A stretch of DNA of 56,572 nt, taken from positions 1 through 56,572 of the IMG/VR virus record IMGVR_UViG_3300009506_000095; one strand, 5' to 3'. A model generated the notes under the pieces. It was not told the origin of the DNA, ran no database searches, and worked only from the letters and a program-made list of their open reading frames with translations. Of this stretch, positions 1-9,038 are shown piece by piece (the stretch's first letter is position 1; every line of letters starts with the position of its first letter). The position numbers and the translations under genes are program-made. The stretch comes from a virus.

Positions 1-13
1 AAAGGGGTACAAA

Positions 14-442
14 ATGAAACCAAAAAAGAGGCAAACAAGAGCAGAATATGTTGAATCTCTAAAGGAAAGATACGGTGAGAGCATACTAGATGATTATGAT
101 ATGGTTCTTTCTGGTAAAGTAAATTTAACATATATATCTGATAAGTATGAAATATCTGGCCCATATGCTGGATTAATATTTAAAAAATTAAATGGTGAAA
201 GAAGTTATACTGAATTTAAGAAAAGGGGCTGGGTCAGAGATTATAGAGGAAAGAAAGTTGAATATAATCCAAAAGGGCCAAGTAAAAGTTTCATAGTCAC
301 TTTGCCTAATGAGGTTCACCATAGGCTTAAGAATTATTCTACAGAAATCGGTGTAAGTATGTCTTCAGTGGTAAAAGATGCTATTGTATCATACTTAAAT
401 AAAAAGATAATTCGTAAATATTTTCCATCTACAAGAAAATGA
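14..442 (+). CDS. Putative ribbon-helix-helix DNA-binding regulator
   Basis: 142 aa. The N-terminal part (about residues 8-60) is helical and charged, with a helix-turn-helix-like stretch around residues 40-58. The C-terminal part (about 92-130) starts with a short beta-strand (KSFIVTLP) followed by two helices, the pattern of ribbon-helix-helix (CopG/Arc-type) proteins. An AAAGGGG ribosome site lies 7 nt before the ATG. It directly precedes the terminase genes, and a 12-bp palindrome lies just after its stop codon, so it may regulate packaging or late genes; that is inference. It could also be a small-terminase-like or accessory DNA-binding protein. The fold is suggested by pattern only. Confidence 0.55.
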   Translation: MKPKKRQTRAEYVESLKERYGESILDDYDMVLSGKVNLTYISDKYEISGPYAGLIFKKLNGERSYTEFKKRGWVRDYRGKKVEYNPKGPSKSFIVTLPNEVHHRLKNYSTEIGVSMSSVVKDAIVSYLNKKIIRKYFPSTRK

Positions 443-467
443 TTTACTTTTCATAAATAACAGTATA

Positions 468-496
468 TTATTATGTTCATGTAGTGAACATAATAA
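468..496. promoter_or_regulatory. 12-bp perfect inverted repeat (candidate operator)
   Basis: Two perfectly complementary 12-nt arms (TTATTATGTTCA and its reverse complement) flank a 5-nt spacer in the gap between the putative regulator and the small terminase. No U-run follows on either strand, which argues against an intrinsic terminator. The dyad symmetry and the adjacent DNA-binding-protein gene suggest an operator. As RNA it would form a hairpin just upstream of the terminase start. Confidence 0.5.
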
Positions 497-504
497 ATAC
501 CTAA

Positions 505-1035
505 ATGGAATGGATATTTATTGTGACGCAGAAATCTAGAGAACATATAAAGATGCTTCGTAGGAAGATTGTTTCTTCTGCGAAAGCTCGTGGAATGTCT
601 GATGCAGACATTCTTATAATGCTTGAGGAAGAAGACATCCTCAACCCAGATACTGGTGAGCCGTATTCTCTTCAGACTATTGCCTCTGATTCAAGAGCAT
701 TAGAAGAACAGTGGCAAGATGAGATGATGGAGGATATTACTTTCCATAGAGCAAGAGTCTTAGCTGAGTTAAGAGAGCTGAAAGCTGCTGCTTGGGAAGC
801 AAATAAACTCTCAATAGTGTCTAGAGCAATAGATCAGGAAGTGGATCTATTAGGGCTGAATAAGCTTGAAAGGATGAGTCTTGAAATCGCTTTTGCTAAT
901 TTATTCAAGGGTATGCCTAAAGATGTAGCGAAAGAGCTTAAACAGCTTCTATCTGAGAAGGTGGCAAATCGAAAACGAAAGAAGCTTATGAATTCTACAG
1001 ATGATCTTCCAGAGACAATTGAGATAAATAAATAA
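505..1035 (+). CDS. terS: Small terminase subunit (TerS), probable
   Basis: 176 aa, ending immediately before the large terminase. The first half holds a probable DNA-binding domain (helices around residues 15-60, including MSDADILIMLEEE). Residues 75-150 are strongly helical and could be the oligomerisation region, and the C-terminus is basic. The call rests on position next to TerL, size and helical content; I recognise no specific TerS family. The start is uncertain: ATG 505 has no visible Shine-Dalgarno, and an in-frame GTG at 523 would give 170 aa. In phages TerS recognises the pac or cos site and stimulates TerL. Confidence 0.6.
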   Translation: MEWIFIVTQKSREHIKMLRRKIVSSAKARGMSDADILIMLEEEDILNPDTGEPYSLQTIASDSRALEEQWQDEMMEDITFHRARVLAELRELKAAAWEANKLSIVSRAIDQEVDLLGLNKLERMSLEIAFANLFKGMPKDVAKELKQLLSEKVANRKRKKLMNSTDDLPETIEINK

Positions 1036-2763
1036 ATGGAGAATATCCAACCGTCCCAGAAGAATGCTCTTGATATATTAGCTGATAATATCATCAATAA
1101 TTACAATCTCGATGATATTGAAGAACTCCTATCAGAAGTAGACTATTCAGATTACGAAAATGATCCTGTCGGATTCTGTGAAGATGTACTTAAGCAAAGT
1201 CTTACAGATGATGTAAAGGTGATGCTTAATTCTATTCTTACAAATAGATTGACTGTTGCTGTATCTGCTAATGCTACTGGAAAAACCCATGGTGCTGCTT
1301 GCGCAGCAATATGGTTTAAGAAATGTAGAAAAGAAGCGATTGTTATAACAGCAGCTGCTCCTCCAGCTGAAAGAAATCTAAAGTCAAAGCTTTGGGGTGA
1401 AATTAGGACTCAGATCAAGCTCAGCCCAAAAGTATTCGAAAAAGACCGCATAACCTCCCTAAAAATAGTTGATTCAGAATATCCAAGAAGCTACATCGAA
1501 GGTGTTAGCATACCCACCTCTGGTTCAGAGGATGAGCGTGAAGCTAAATTCTCTGGTATCCATGCCCCAAACCTCTTTTTCGTTTTAGATGAAGGCGATG
1601 CTATTCCTGATGAAATATATCGTGCTATAGAATCCTGTATGTCAGGTGGTTTTAACCGCATGCTTGTTATGTTCAACCCAAAAAGAAAATTAGGTGCGGT
1701 TTATAGAATGATTCGTGACGGAAGGTGCAACATTGTTACCATGAAAGCCTTTGATCACCCCAATGTATTAACTGGAGAAGAAATAATATTAGGAGCAGTA
1801 ACAAGAGAGCAAACTGTTGTACGTATAAATGAATGGACAGAACCTCTTGAAGAAGATGTTGATCCAGATGCCAGTTGTTACGAAGTACCAGACTTTCTTG
1901 TAGGGTGTGTAGCAAAAAATGACAGAGGTATTGAATATCCACCTCTAGAAGGTGGATGGAGAAGGATAAAAGGCGAACACCCTGAGTTCAATTATATGGT
2001 TTTAGGGCAATATCCTGCTCAATCAGCTTTTCAGCTAATAAGCTATGAATGGATAGAGAATGCCAGAACAAGATGGGATGCTTATGTAGCTGAATTTGGA
2101 AGAAAACCTCCTGTTGGTGTAGAGCCAATAATGGGTCTCGACTCAGCTGATCTTGGAGAGGACTTTAACTCATTATGTATACGTTATGGTGGATGGATAA
2201 AAGAGATAAGAGTCTGGAATGGTATAGATGTATATCGCACTGCTAATATTGCTGCTAATTATTACCATAAAGAGAAGGGTGTGGCTGTATTAGTAGATGC
2301 TACTGGTGTAGGAGCTGGTGTAGCCCCAAATATTAATGGAAAATACCGATTCGAGTGCGGGAAGTGCGAATATTTCGATCCAGAACCAGCAAAAGGATAT
2401 AAAGAGGAAATAAAGTGCCCAAAGTGCGAACACCCTCTTACACCAGTGTTTAGTAATGCTAAAAGGGTAATGGTAGCATCTAAACCTACTGAAAAGACTG
2501 AGCTAGGAGAGTTCTTCCAGCTGAGAGACCAACTATGGTGGAGTGTTAGGGAATGGTTGCGAACTGATTCAGGGGCTATGCTCCCTCCAGATGAAAAATT
2601 ATGTGAAGAATTAGCTGTCCCTGAATATGAGATAATGAATGGAAAAATCAAAATAATGCCTAAACCAAAGATGAGAGAAGAATTAGGCAGAAGCCCTGAT
2701 AGGGCAGATGCTCTTTGTCTTACTTTTGCTAGTAACTCTAGGCCACGTGTGAGGCTAATGTAA
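1036..2763 (+). CDS. terL: Large terminase subunit (TerL)
   Basis: 575 aa DNA-packaging motor. The ATPase domain has a deviant Walker A (SANATGKT, residues 77-84) and Walker B (FFVLDE, 181-186). The RNase H-like nuclease domain has acidic motifs at about D369 (GLDSAD), D421 (LVDATG) and D555-D558 (DRADAL). An unusual insert between the second and third nuclease motifs (about residues 440-475) carries two CxxC pairs (CGKC, CPKC), a probable zinc ribbon. The start follows the TerS stop directly, and the stop overlaps the portal start (TAATG), so the genes are translationally coupled. Motif order makes the identification firm. Confidence 0.93.
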   Translation: MENIQPSQKNALDILADNIINNYNLDDIEELLSEVDYSDYENDPVGFCEDVLKQSLTDDVKVMLNSILTNRLTVAVSANATGKTHGAACAAIWFKKCRKEAIVITAAAPPAERNLKSKLWGEIRTQIKLSPKVFEKDRITSLKIVDSEYPRSYIEGVSIPTSGSEDEREAKFSGIHAPNLFFVLDEGDAIPDEIYRAIESCMSGGFNRMLVMFNPKRKLGAVYRMIRDGRCNIVTMKAFDHPNVLTGEEIILGAVTREQTVVRINEWTEPLEEDVDPDASCYEVPDFLVGCVAKNDRGIEYPPLEGGWRRIKGEHPEFNYMVLGQYPAQSAFQLISYEWIENARTRWDAYVAEFGRKPPVGVEPIMGLDSADLGEDFNSLCIRYGGWIKEIRVWNGIDVYRTANIAANYYHKEKGVAVLVDATGVGAGVAPNINGKYRFECGKCEYFDPEPAKGYKEEIKCPKCEHPLTPVFSNAKRVMVASKPTEKTELGEFFQLRDQLWWSVREWLRTDSGAMLPPDEKLCEELAVPEYEIMNGKIKIMPKPKMREELGRSPDRADALCLTFASNSRPRVRLM

Positions 2764-4187
2764 TGAAACTATTTGGGTTCGAGATAAAAAGACCGAAAAA
2801 GACTGATACTAATAAAGTCGTTGGAAGCTTAGTGTATGGACAGAGATGGGATGATGCTATAATGCCTAATGCTGATTTTTATTCTATGCTGAAGGCAAAT
2901 AGGGGATGGATATATACGTGCTCATCTAAAAATGCTGTCTCTATAGCATCGACTCCAATAAGACTTTATGTTGGTAAGAAAAACAATAACAGCATTAGCA
3001 GTGTTAAGACTGCTAAAATAACAAAGAAAAAAGAAGCTTCATTAAGGAATAGGGCATCTCTTTCTAATTTGAGCAGGGTGAAAAAGGCTATCGGAATTGA
3101 GGAAGTATTAGAGCACCCTATGTTAGACCTTTTCAACACTGTTAATAATTTTATGAATAAATTCTATCTATTTGAGCTAACATCTTTGTATCAAGAGCTT
3201 TGCGGTAATGCCTATTGGTATATCTTAAACAATAGACTTGGAGTACCAATCGAGATATGGCCAGTACCACCACAGCATCTTGTTATCCTTCCAGATGAAA
3301 GGAAATTCATAAAAGGATATGAACTTAGAAAGGGGATGGATAGGATACCATTCAAAGAAGATGAAATTATCCATTTTAAATTCCCTTCTGTAACCTCAGT
3401 GTATTATGGGTGCAGTCCATTATCTGCTGTTACAGACTCCTATAATATCCACCAGAGTATGAATAGATATGAACTTGCTATATTCAAAAATATGGGTAGA
3501 CCGGAAGGAGCTTTTGAGACAGAGCAAGAACTTAGCCAGTATGAATTTGATAGATTGAAAGAGGAACTGAGCCAATCCTTTGGTGGACTTGATAATGTTG
3601 GTAAGTCACCTTTATTGGAAAAGGGTGTTACATTTAAGAATTATGGTTCACTACCTAGAGATCTGAGCTATCTTTCTGGAAGGTCAAAGATAAAAGAAGA
3701 AATTACAAATGCCTATGGGCAATCCATGGCATTGTGGGATAAAGATTCTACAAGAGCGAATGCTACTGTAGCGAATGAAAATTTTATGCGAGATGCTATC
3801 CGACCTAGGCTGATAAGGATGGAAGAAAAGCTTAATGAGAAATTGGCTCCAAGATATGATGAGAAATTATTCATAGCTTTCGATGATCCTACTCCTGAGG
3901 ATAGAGATTACAGACTGAAAGAGCGTGAGTCTAATATAAAGTCTGGATATTCGAGCATAAATATGGAAAGAGAATCAGACAATGAAGATCCAGTTGAATG
4001 GGGTGATTGGCCAATATTTAATCAGAGCATGGTAAGATATGATCCTGATAGAGAGCCAAGTAGTGGTGGTAATTGGAGCGGAGATGAAAACCCAGAGGAT
4101 AATGGTGATGGCAATATACCGCCGAAGTTTTTGGAATCCATTGCTGAAAGAATTACTAGAGACATTCTAGGAAAAATTAAACAATAA
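2763..4187 (+). CDS. Portal protein
   Basis: 474 aa, the usual size for an HK97/SPP1-type portal, forming the dodecameric DNA channel at the capsid vertex. Typical features are the core around residues 115-300 with phrases such as LCGNAYWYILNN, EIIHFKFPS and YYGCSPL, followed by the helical stem/wing region. Residues 75-110 are a basic Ser/Lys-rich segment. The C-terminal 50 residues are Gly/Asp/Ser-rich and probably disordered. It is coupled to TerL by a TAATG overlap. Position between TerL and protease supports the call. Confidence 0.88.
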   Translation: MKLFGFEIKRPKKTDTNKVVGSLVYGQRWDDAIMPNADFYSMLKANRGWIYTCSSKNAVSIASTPIRLYVGKKNNNSISSVKTAKITKKKEASLRNRASLSNLSRVKKAIGIEEVLEHPMLDLFNTVNNFMNKFYLFELTSLYQELCGNAYWYILNNRLGVPIEIWPVPPQHLVILPDERKFIKGYELRKGMDRIPFKEDEIIHFKFPSVTSVYYGCSPLSAVTDSYNIHQSMNRYELAIFKNMGRPEGAFETEQELSQYEFDRLKEELSQSFGGLDNVGKSPLLEKGVTFKNYGSLPRDLSYLSGRSKIKEEITNAYGQSMALWDKDSTRANATVANENFMRDAIRPRLIRMEEKLNEKLAPRYDEKLFIAFDDPTPEDRDYRLKERESNIKSGYSSINMERESDNEDPVEWGDWPIFNQSMVRYDPDREPSSGGNWSGDENPEDNGDGNIPPKFLESIAERITRDILGKIKQ

Positions 4188-4199
4188 GGAAGGTGCTGG

Positions 4200-7079
4200 A
4201 TGGCTGAGAAAAGACTGCCAAGGCAGAATGAAATCGTTACTAAGAGGATGAATCTTAATGATTCTGGGATTCCTATTTCAGAAGAAATACGGAAAAGCTT
4301 GAAAGATGCTGGTATTGAGAATCCAGAGTTAATTCGAAAAGGCATAGCAACGGATGAAAAAACTCAATATGATGAAGAGGAAAGAACTTCTGTTGACTAT
4401 ATTACCACTAAAACAGTAGATAGGGATGGTGATATAGTGGTTCCAGGTGGAGCTATGCTTGATCATTATCGTAAAAACCCTGTTGTACTTTTTGTCCATG
4501 ATTATAAAAGTGTCCCTGTAGGGAAAGCTCTGTGGATCAAATCTGATAAGCATGGCCTTATCTCCAAGACTAAATATGTATCGAAGGGAAAAGGGAATGA
4601 GATATGGGAGTACAGGAAAGAAGGATTCCCGATGGCTAAATCTATAGGCTTTATCCCTTTTAGTGTAATTGAGGAAAAGGATTTTGGTGATATAAGTGAT
4701 GAAGAGTTTAAGACTATGCAACTCACTAAAGATGACTTATCAGGAGCACAGCGTATATATCCTAAATGGCTTATGCTGGAGTATAGCGATGTTCCTGTAC
4801 CTTCTAATCCTGATGCGCTTCAGCTTGCGATTTCTAAGGGAATCATAAATAATGATGAGCTTCAAGATGCTGTAGATAATGATGCTTTTGTTATTGAGAT
4901 CGAAGATGCTAAGCATGTAGAGGTTGAAGAAGTTGAGACTGATGAAGTTGTAAATAAACCTGAAACTACTGATAACTACCACCACATCCCTGTTCGAGAT
5001 GCGGGAGAGTTTGTAGATGGTTCTTTCAGGACTATTAATATAACAGACGGGATTAAGGCTGTTATTGGAAAGCTGAAGTCTGATCCAGATGGCTCTACTA
5101 AAATCCAAAAATACCTGTTTGATATTAATAAATATACTATGGAAGAAGCTCAGACTTGGGTGAATGAGCATAAAGATCAAGAGCCAGAAGAGCAAAAGGC
5201 TATGGTTGAAGATCCAACTCCAGAACAGAATATGCTAAGTGAGCGGTATGGGAAAGAAGCTATTCTTGATATAAAAGTAGAGAAAGATCCAGAAGATCAG
5301 GAAATGCCTGAAGAAATAACGATGGTTAAGGAAGTGGGAGTTGTTGACGGTGTTAAACGGTTTGAAAGAATGAATATCTTTGATAATTATGCTGTTAAAG
5401 CTTTTAATTCGATTGATAATCCAGATGGATTATGGAATACAGACATTAAGAATTTTGAAATTCAGGGAGTTGATATTGCTCCAAGGAATTTGCTCTATGA
5501 TCTGGCCTCTAAATGGCTAAAGTGCCCTGTAAAGTCGATTTATATGAATGAGTTTGGAGTTCCTTCTGCTCTTATTGGAACTTTTCTTACTGGATTGGAG
5601 AAAACTCTTGAAGAATATGATCTTATTGATACAAGAAACTTCAGGAATTATGAGTCACCTCCAGTATATGATACTATCAGGCTTACAGCTGATAAGCAGG
5701 AAGATTTTCTCATCGAAGGAATACAGTTTTATGAGAAAGATGAGAAAAGAGTGATTATTTCTCGTAGCATGTCTTGGTCTGGGCTATATATTACTATTAT
5801 GTCTGATTCTTCTATCAGATCAGAGAGTAAAGAGATTATCAGTAAAACTTGGGAATGGACTAATGAGAATAATTTCCTGAAAGGCCAGAAATTCTCCCTT
5901 AGTGGTAAATTTCTTGAAACTGATGATGAAGATTGGGATTCGGTATTTCTGACTGATAAGAATTTCAAATCTGTTAAGTCTGCTTTTGATATAATTGAAA
6001 GTAAAGGGATTGATACACCTAATAGAGGGATAATGCTCGTTGGCCCTCCTGGGACTGGTAAAACTATGTCTTGTAGAATCACTATGAATAAGACAAATAA
6101 TACTTTCATCTGGGTTAGTGCTAGGGATTTTCGATATTCTTCGGCAGCTGGCGGGATGAGTTATGCTTTTTCACTTGCTAAAGACCTTGCTCCTACCATC
6201 CTTTGCATAGAGGATATTGATAACTGGTTGGATGGATATACTGTTGATATTCTTAAGTCTGAGATGGATGGTATAGTTAAATCCAAAGGTGTAGTGACTT
6301 TTCTTACTTCTAATTATCCAGAAAGGGTTCCAGAAGCTCTGATAGACAGACCTGGAAGATTCCATGATGTACTAAACTTCTCTTATCCAAGTCGTGATAC
6401 AAGAGTACGCATGCTTGAAGCTTGGTGTGATGTAAAGGTAGCTCTTGAAGACGGTGACCACTGGATATATGATATAGTCAAGGAAACAGAGAATTTCAGT
6501 GGAGCCCATATGTATGAATTGGTATCATTTGCTAAACGTCTTATGGAAGATGATGAAAATTTGACTATCGAAGATGCTGTAACTGATAGCCTTAATAAGA
6601 TCATCGACCAGAGGGCATTGATCAGAGAGCTTAGAGGTGAAAAAGATATTGATTGTGAAGCCTTGGTGAAGCTTGCTGAAGAAAATGTAAAAAAAGACTT
6701 TACTAATGAAAAAAATCAGGATATAATCAGTTCAGAAATTTCTTCAGATGAAGAAATTATTAAAGCTGGTAGGGTTCTTTCTAAGAACACTCGGCAAATA
6801 TTAGGTAAAACTCTTTTCAATCTTGAGCAATCTGTTAGTGCGCTCAAAGAGTTCATGGAGGCAGTAGATCAAGAAGAAAAGGATGAACCAGTAGTAGAAA
6901 TAGCAGAGGAAGATGTTGAAGAGGTTACTGAAGAAGAAGTGATAGAAATTACGCCTGAAAATCTTAAATCTGCTATACTGAATACTCTTGGTGAGTTTAT
7001 CTCTCAGGACAAATCAAGAGTAAATATTGACGAACTCGTTGTTGAGAGAGTCAATAAGGCAAAAGGGAAAATTTTTTAA
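4200..7079 (+). CDS. Prohead protease fused to AAA+ ATPase
   Basis: 959 aa with an AGGAAGG-type ribosome site. Residues about 45-215 look like an HK97-type (U35-like) prohead serine protease: a strand series ending in VVLFVHDY (candidate catalytic H100) and the AKSIGF motif (candidate S148). A linker and an alpha/beta domain follow (about 250-330). Residues about 590-760 are a complete AAA+ module: Walker A GPPGTGKT (about 615), Walker B ILCIEDID (about 667), sensor-1 LTSNYPE and an RPGRF arginine-finger region (about 717). The C-terminal 100 residues are acidic and scaffold-like. Family knowledge: prohead proteases are normally about 200 aa and lack an ATPase. I infer a protein combining maturation protease and remodelling or scaffold roles. 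Confidence 0.8.
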   Translation: MAEKRLPRQNEIVTKRMNLNDSGIPISEEIRKSLKDAGIENPELIRKGIATDEKTQYDEEERTSVDYITTKTVDRDGDIVVPGGAMLDHYRKNPVVLFVHDYKSVPVGKALWIKSDKHGLISKTKYVSKGKGNEIWEYRKEGFPMAKSIGFIPFSVIEEKDFGDISDEEFKTMQLTKDDLSGAQRIYPKWLMLEYSDVPVPSNPDALQLAISKGIINNDELQDAVDNDAFVIEIEDAKHVEVEEVETDEVVNKPETTDNYHHIPVRDAGEFVDGSFRTINITDGIKAVIGKLKSDPDGSTKIQKYLFDINKYTMEEAQTWVNEHKDQEPEEQKAMVEDPTPEQNMLSERYGKEAILDIKVEKDPEDQEMPEEITMVKEVGVVDGVKRFERMNIFDNYAVKAFNSIDNPDGLWNTDIKNFEIQGVDIAPRNLLYDLASKWLKCPVKSIYMNEFGVPSALIGTFLTGLEKTLEEYDLIDTRNFRNYESPPVYDTIRLTADKQEDFLIEGIQFYEKDEKRVIISRSMSWSGLYITIMSDSSIRSESKEIISKTWEWTNENNFLKGQKFSLSGKFLETDDEDWDSVFLTDKNFKSVKSAFDIIESKGIDTPNRGIMLVGPPGTGKTMSCRITMNKTNNTFIWVSARDFRYSSAAGGMSYAFSLAKDLAPTILCIEDIDNWLDGYTVDILKSEMDGIVKSKGVVTFLTSNYPERVPEALIDRPGRFHDVLNFSYPSRDTRVRMLEAWCDVKVALEDGDHWIYDIVKETENFSGAHMYELVSFAKRLMEDDENLTIEDAVTDSLNKIIDQRALIRELRGEKDIDCEALVKLAEENVKKDFTNEKNQDIISSEISSDEEIIKAGRVLSKNTRQILGKTLFNLEQSVSALKEFMEAVDQEEKDEPVVEIAEEDVEEVTEEEVIEITPENLKSAILNTLGEFISQDKSRVNIDELVVERVNKAKGKIF

Positions 7080-7177
7080 CTTATGCAATATCAGGCAGTT
7101 CTGCTTGAAGCTGACTATGAGCAGCTAGGCTACTGAACAGCTGGAGATGTTGGTGATAATATCAAGGAGATTTTAAA

Positions 7178-8440
7178 ATGTCTATGACTATGAATGAACT
7201 TACAAATGTCATCAAAACTGTTTTTGATGAATCTGTAAAGCCTGTTATTGATAATCAGAAGGCTGCTATGGACGAGATTCGTTCTGATATTGATGGCAAG
7301 ATCGCAGAAGTTGCTGGAACAGTAGATGATCTCCGTCCAAAAATCACTGTAGGTGAAGATCTTTTTAATGAAGATCAGAAGGGTGGTTTTAAGACACTTA
7401 GTCAGTTCGCCCAGCACGTTGCCAGAGCTGATAAGTCTCAGGGAAGGAATATCACCCCTGAGTTGGAGAGATGGGAAAAAGCTGCTAGTGCTTCTGGTTT
7501 GGTTGAAGGTGAGGATCAGTATGGTGGGTATCTTATTCCCCCAGAGTTTAGAAATCAGCTTATGCAAGCCATTACTGAGATGAACGAGATTATGCCTCGT
7601 TGTACATCCATTCCTATGGCCTCTACAACTGTGAAGATTCCTTATCTCAATGCCTTCGATGAAAGCGGTGGACTGGTGTACGGTGGGATTAAGTGGTACT
7701 GGCTTGATGAGCTTGCTCAGAAACAGGAAACCAGACCAAAATTCGGGCGCATCTCCCTGGAGCTGAAAAAGATTGCTGGGTTAGCCTATGCTTCTGATGA
7801 AGTTCTGGAGGATTCCCCGATTAGCATGGAAAATATTCTGCGTAATGGATTCCGTGATGGTCTTAATTTCACTATGAACAATGTTCTATTGAGAGGTACT
7901 GGTGCGGGTCAGCCTTTGGGTATTCTGAATGCTCCATGTCTGGTTACGCAAACTGCGGAAACTGGACAAGCTGCTGCGACCATCCTGTTCGAGAATATTA
8001 TAAATATGTATACAAGGATTTTTGATCTCTCAAGGGCTATTTGGGTGATCAATCCTAGTTGTCTGCCTCAGTTGGCTTCTATGTCGCTTAATGTTGGTAC
8101 TGGTGGGTCGCCTGTTTGGTTGCCTGCTAATGGTATCTCTGGGCGACCTTATGATACACTAATGGGCAAACCGATTGTATGGAGTAAGCATGCTTCTACT
8201 CTCGGAACAGTTGGTGACATAATCCTGTGTGATTGGTCTCAGTACCTTATTGGACAAAAAGCTGGTGGTGCTGGTGTTCAGTACGACACTTCTATCCACT
8301 TGAAATTCGATTACGACCAGACTTGTTTCCGGTTCGTTTTCCGAATTGATGGTCAGCCATGGTGGCCAACGTATTATACACCACCACAGGCTACTACTCT
8401 TACTCAGAGTCCATTTGTGGTTCTTGCGACCAGATCGTAA
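7178..8440 (+). CDS. Major capsid protein, HK97 fold
   Basis: 420 aa. The first ~100 residues are helical and charged, matching the delta/scaffold domain that the prohead protease removes. The mature part starts near residue 110 with the YGGYLIPPEFRNQL signature of HK97-type capsids (N-arm and E-loop), then the P- and A-domain phrases LRGTGAGQPLGILN and GRPYDTLMGKPIVWS. An AAGGAG ribosome site is 8 nt from the ATG. The 98-nt gap before it contains a possible 17-codon ORF (7083-7136) without a clear ribosome site. It is followed by a hairpin that may stabilise its mRNA. Confidence 0.92.
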   Translation: MSMTMNELTNVIKTVFDESVKPVIDNQKAAMDEIRSDIDGKIAEVAGTVDDLRPKITVGEDLFNEDQKGGFKTLSQFAQHVARADKSQGRNITPELERWEKAASASGLVEGEDQYGGYLIPPEFRNQLMQAITEMNEIMPRCTSIPMASTTVKIPYLNAFDESGGLVYGGIKWYWLDELAQKQETRPKFGRISLELKKIAGLAYASDEVLEDSPISMENILRNGFRDGLNFTMNNVLLRGTGAGQPLGILNAPCLVTQTAETGQAAATILFENIINMYTRIFDLSRAIWVINPSCLPQLASMSLNVGTGGSPVWLPANGISGRPYDTLMGKPIVWSKHASTLGTVGDIILCDWSQYLIGQKAGGAGVQYDTSIHLKFDYDQTCFRFVFRIDGQPWWPTYYTPPQATTLTQSPFVVLATRS

Positions 8441-8450
8441 AATAGTTTAT

Positions 8451-8485
8451 ATTCATGGGCACTCTTAATTGAGTGCCTAGTGAAT
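8451..8485 (+). terminator. Hairpin after the capsid gene (attenuator or mRNA stabiliser)
   Basis: A 7-bp GC-rich stem (GGCACTC/GAGTGCC, 6-nt loop), extended outward by ATTCA/TGAAT across a small internal loop, lies between the capsid stop and the next ribosome site. There is no U-run, so complete termination is unlikely; partial termination or protection of the capsid mRNA 3' end is more plausible. Confidence 0.45.
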
Positions 8486-8501
8486 GTTTCGGAGGAAAAT
8501 T

Positions 8502-9011
8502 ATGCAGACTTTAGCTCAGAATTATGGCTTTTACAATCAAACTAAACCAGCAGACTTGAATGGATCTAGCTTGAGTAAGTCCAACTGCAAGTTTGTAAGT
8601 CTTAAGGGTTATAGCAAAGTTACTTTCATCGTACAGTGCGGTGCGGTAGGTGATGCTTCTTGGAAGCTGAAAGCTTATCAGGCCAAAACTGTTGCGGGTG
8701 GTTCTGTTAGCTCTACAGCTCTTACACTTACTCATTATTGGACTAATGCTTCTAAATCGAGTCTGAGTAGTACTTCGCTGCTAACAAGAAAGACCGCAAG
8801 CTCTGATACAGTTACTATTACTTCCACTAATAATACTGTATTTATACTTGAGTATGATGCGAAGCAGCTTAATGCTACAAGCCAGTATGACTGCATCGGT
8901 TTGGCTGTAACAAGTATTGGAACAGCGTCTACTTTTGCTGGGATTATGGCAATTCTACATCCAGCTAGGTACGCTGCGGATGGTATGCCGATTAATGCTC
9001 GTGCTAATTAA
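8502..9011 (+). CDS. Virion protein, possible capsid decoration protein
   Basis: 169 aa. The start is ATG 8502 because GGAGG lies 6 nt upstream; an ATG 18 nt earlier falls before that site. The sequence is rich in Ser/Thr and alternates polar and hydrophobic residues, suggesting an all-beta protein with no catalytic motif or signal peptide. Its place directly after the major capsid gene, behind a hairpin, is where phages often encode decoration or head-stabilisation proteins. I do not recognise a family, so the role is positional inference. Confidence 0.5.
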   Translation: MQTLAQNYGFYNQTKPADLNGSSLSKSNCKFVSLKGYSKVTFIVQCGAVGDASWKLKAYQAKTVAGGSVSSTALTLTHYWTNASKSSLSSTSLLTRKTASSDTVTITSTNNTVFILEYDAKQLNATSQYDCIGLAVTSIGTASTFAGIMAILHPARYAADGMPINARAN

Positions 9012-9038
9012 TCGTTGTTTTTGAAAGGGGCTTTTATT

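Noticed and set aside
834-1097. Minus-strand ORF opposite the small terminase, and similar antisense ORFs through 4.0-6.6, 10.3-10.8 and 36.7-39.9 kb.
   Set aside because: Fully inside recognised genes, without ribosome sites or protein-like features.
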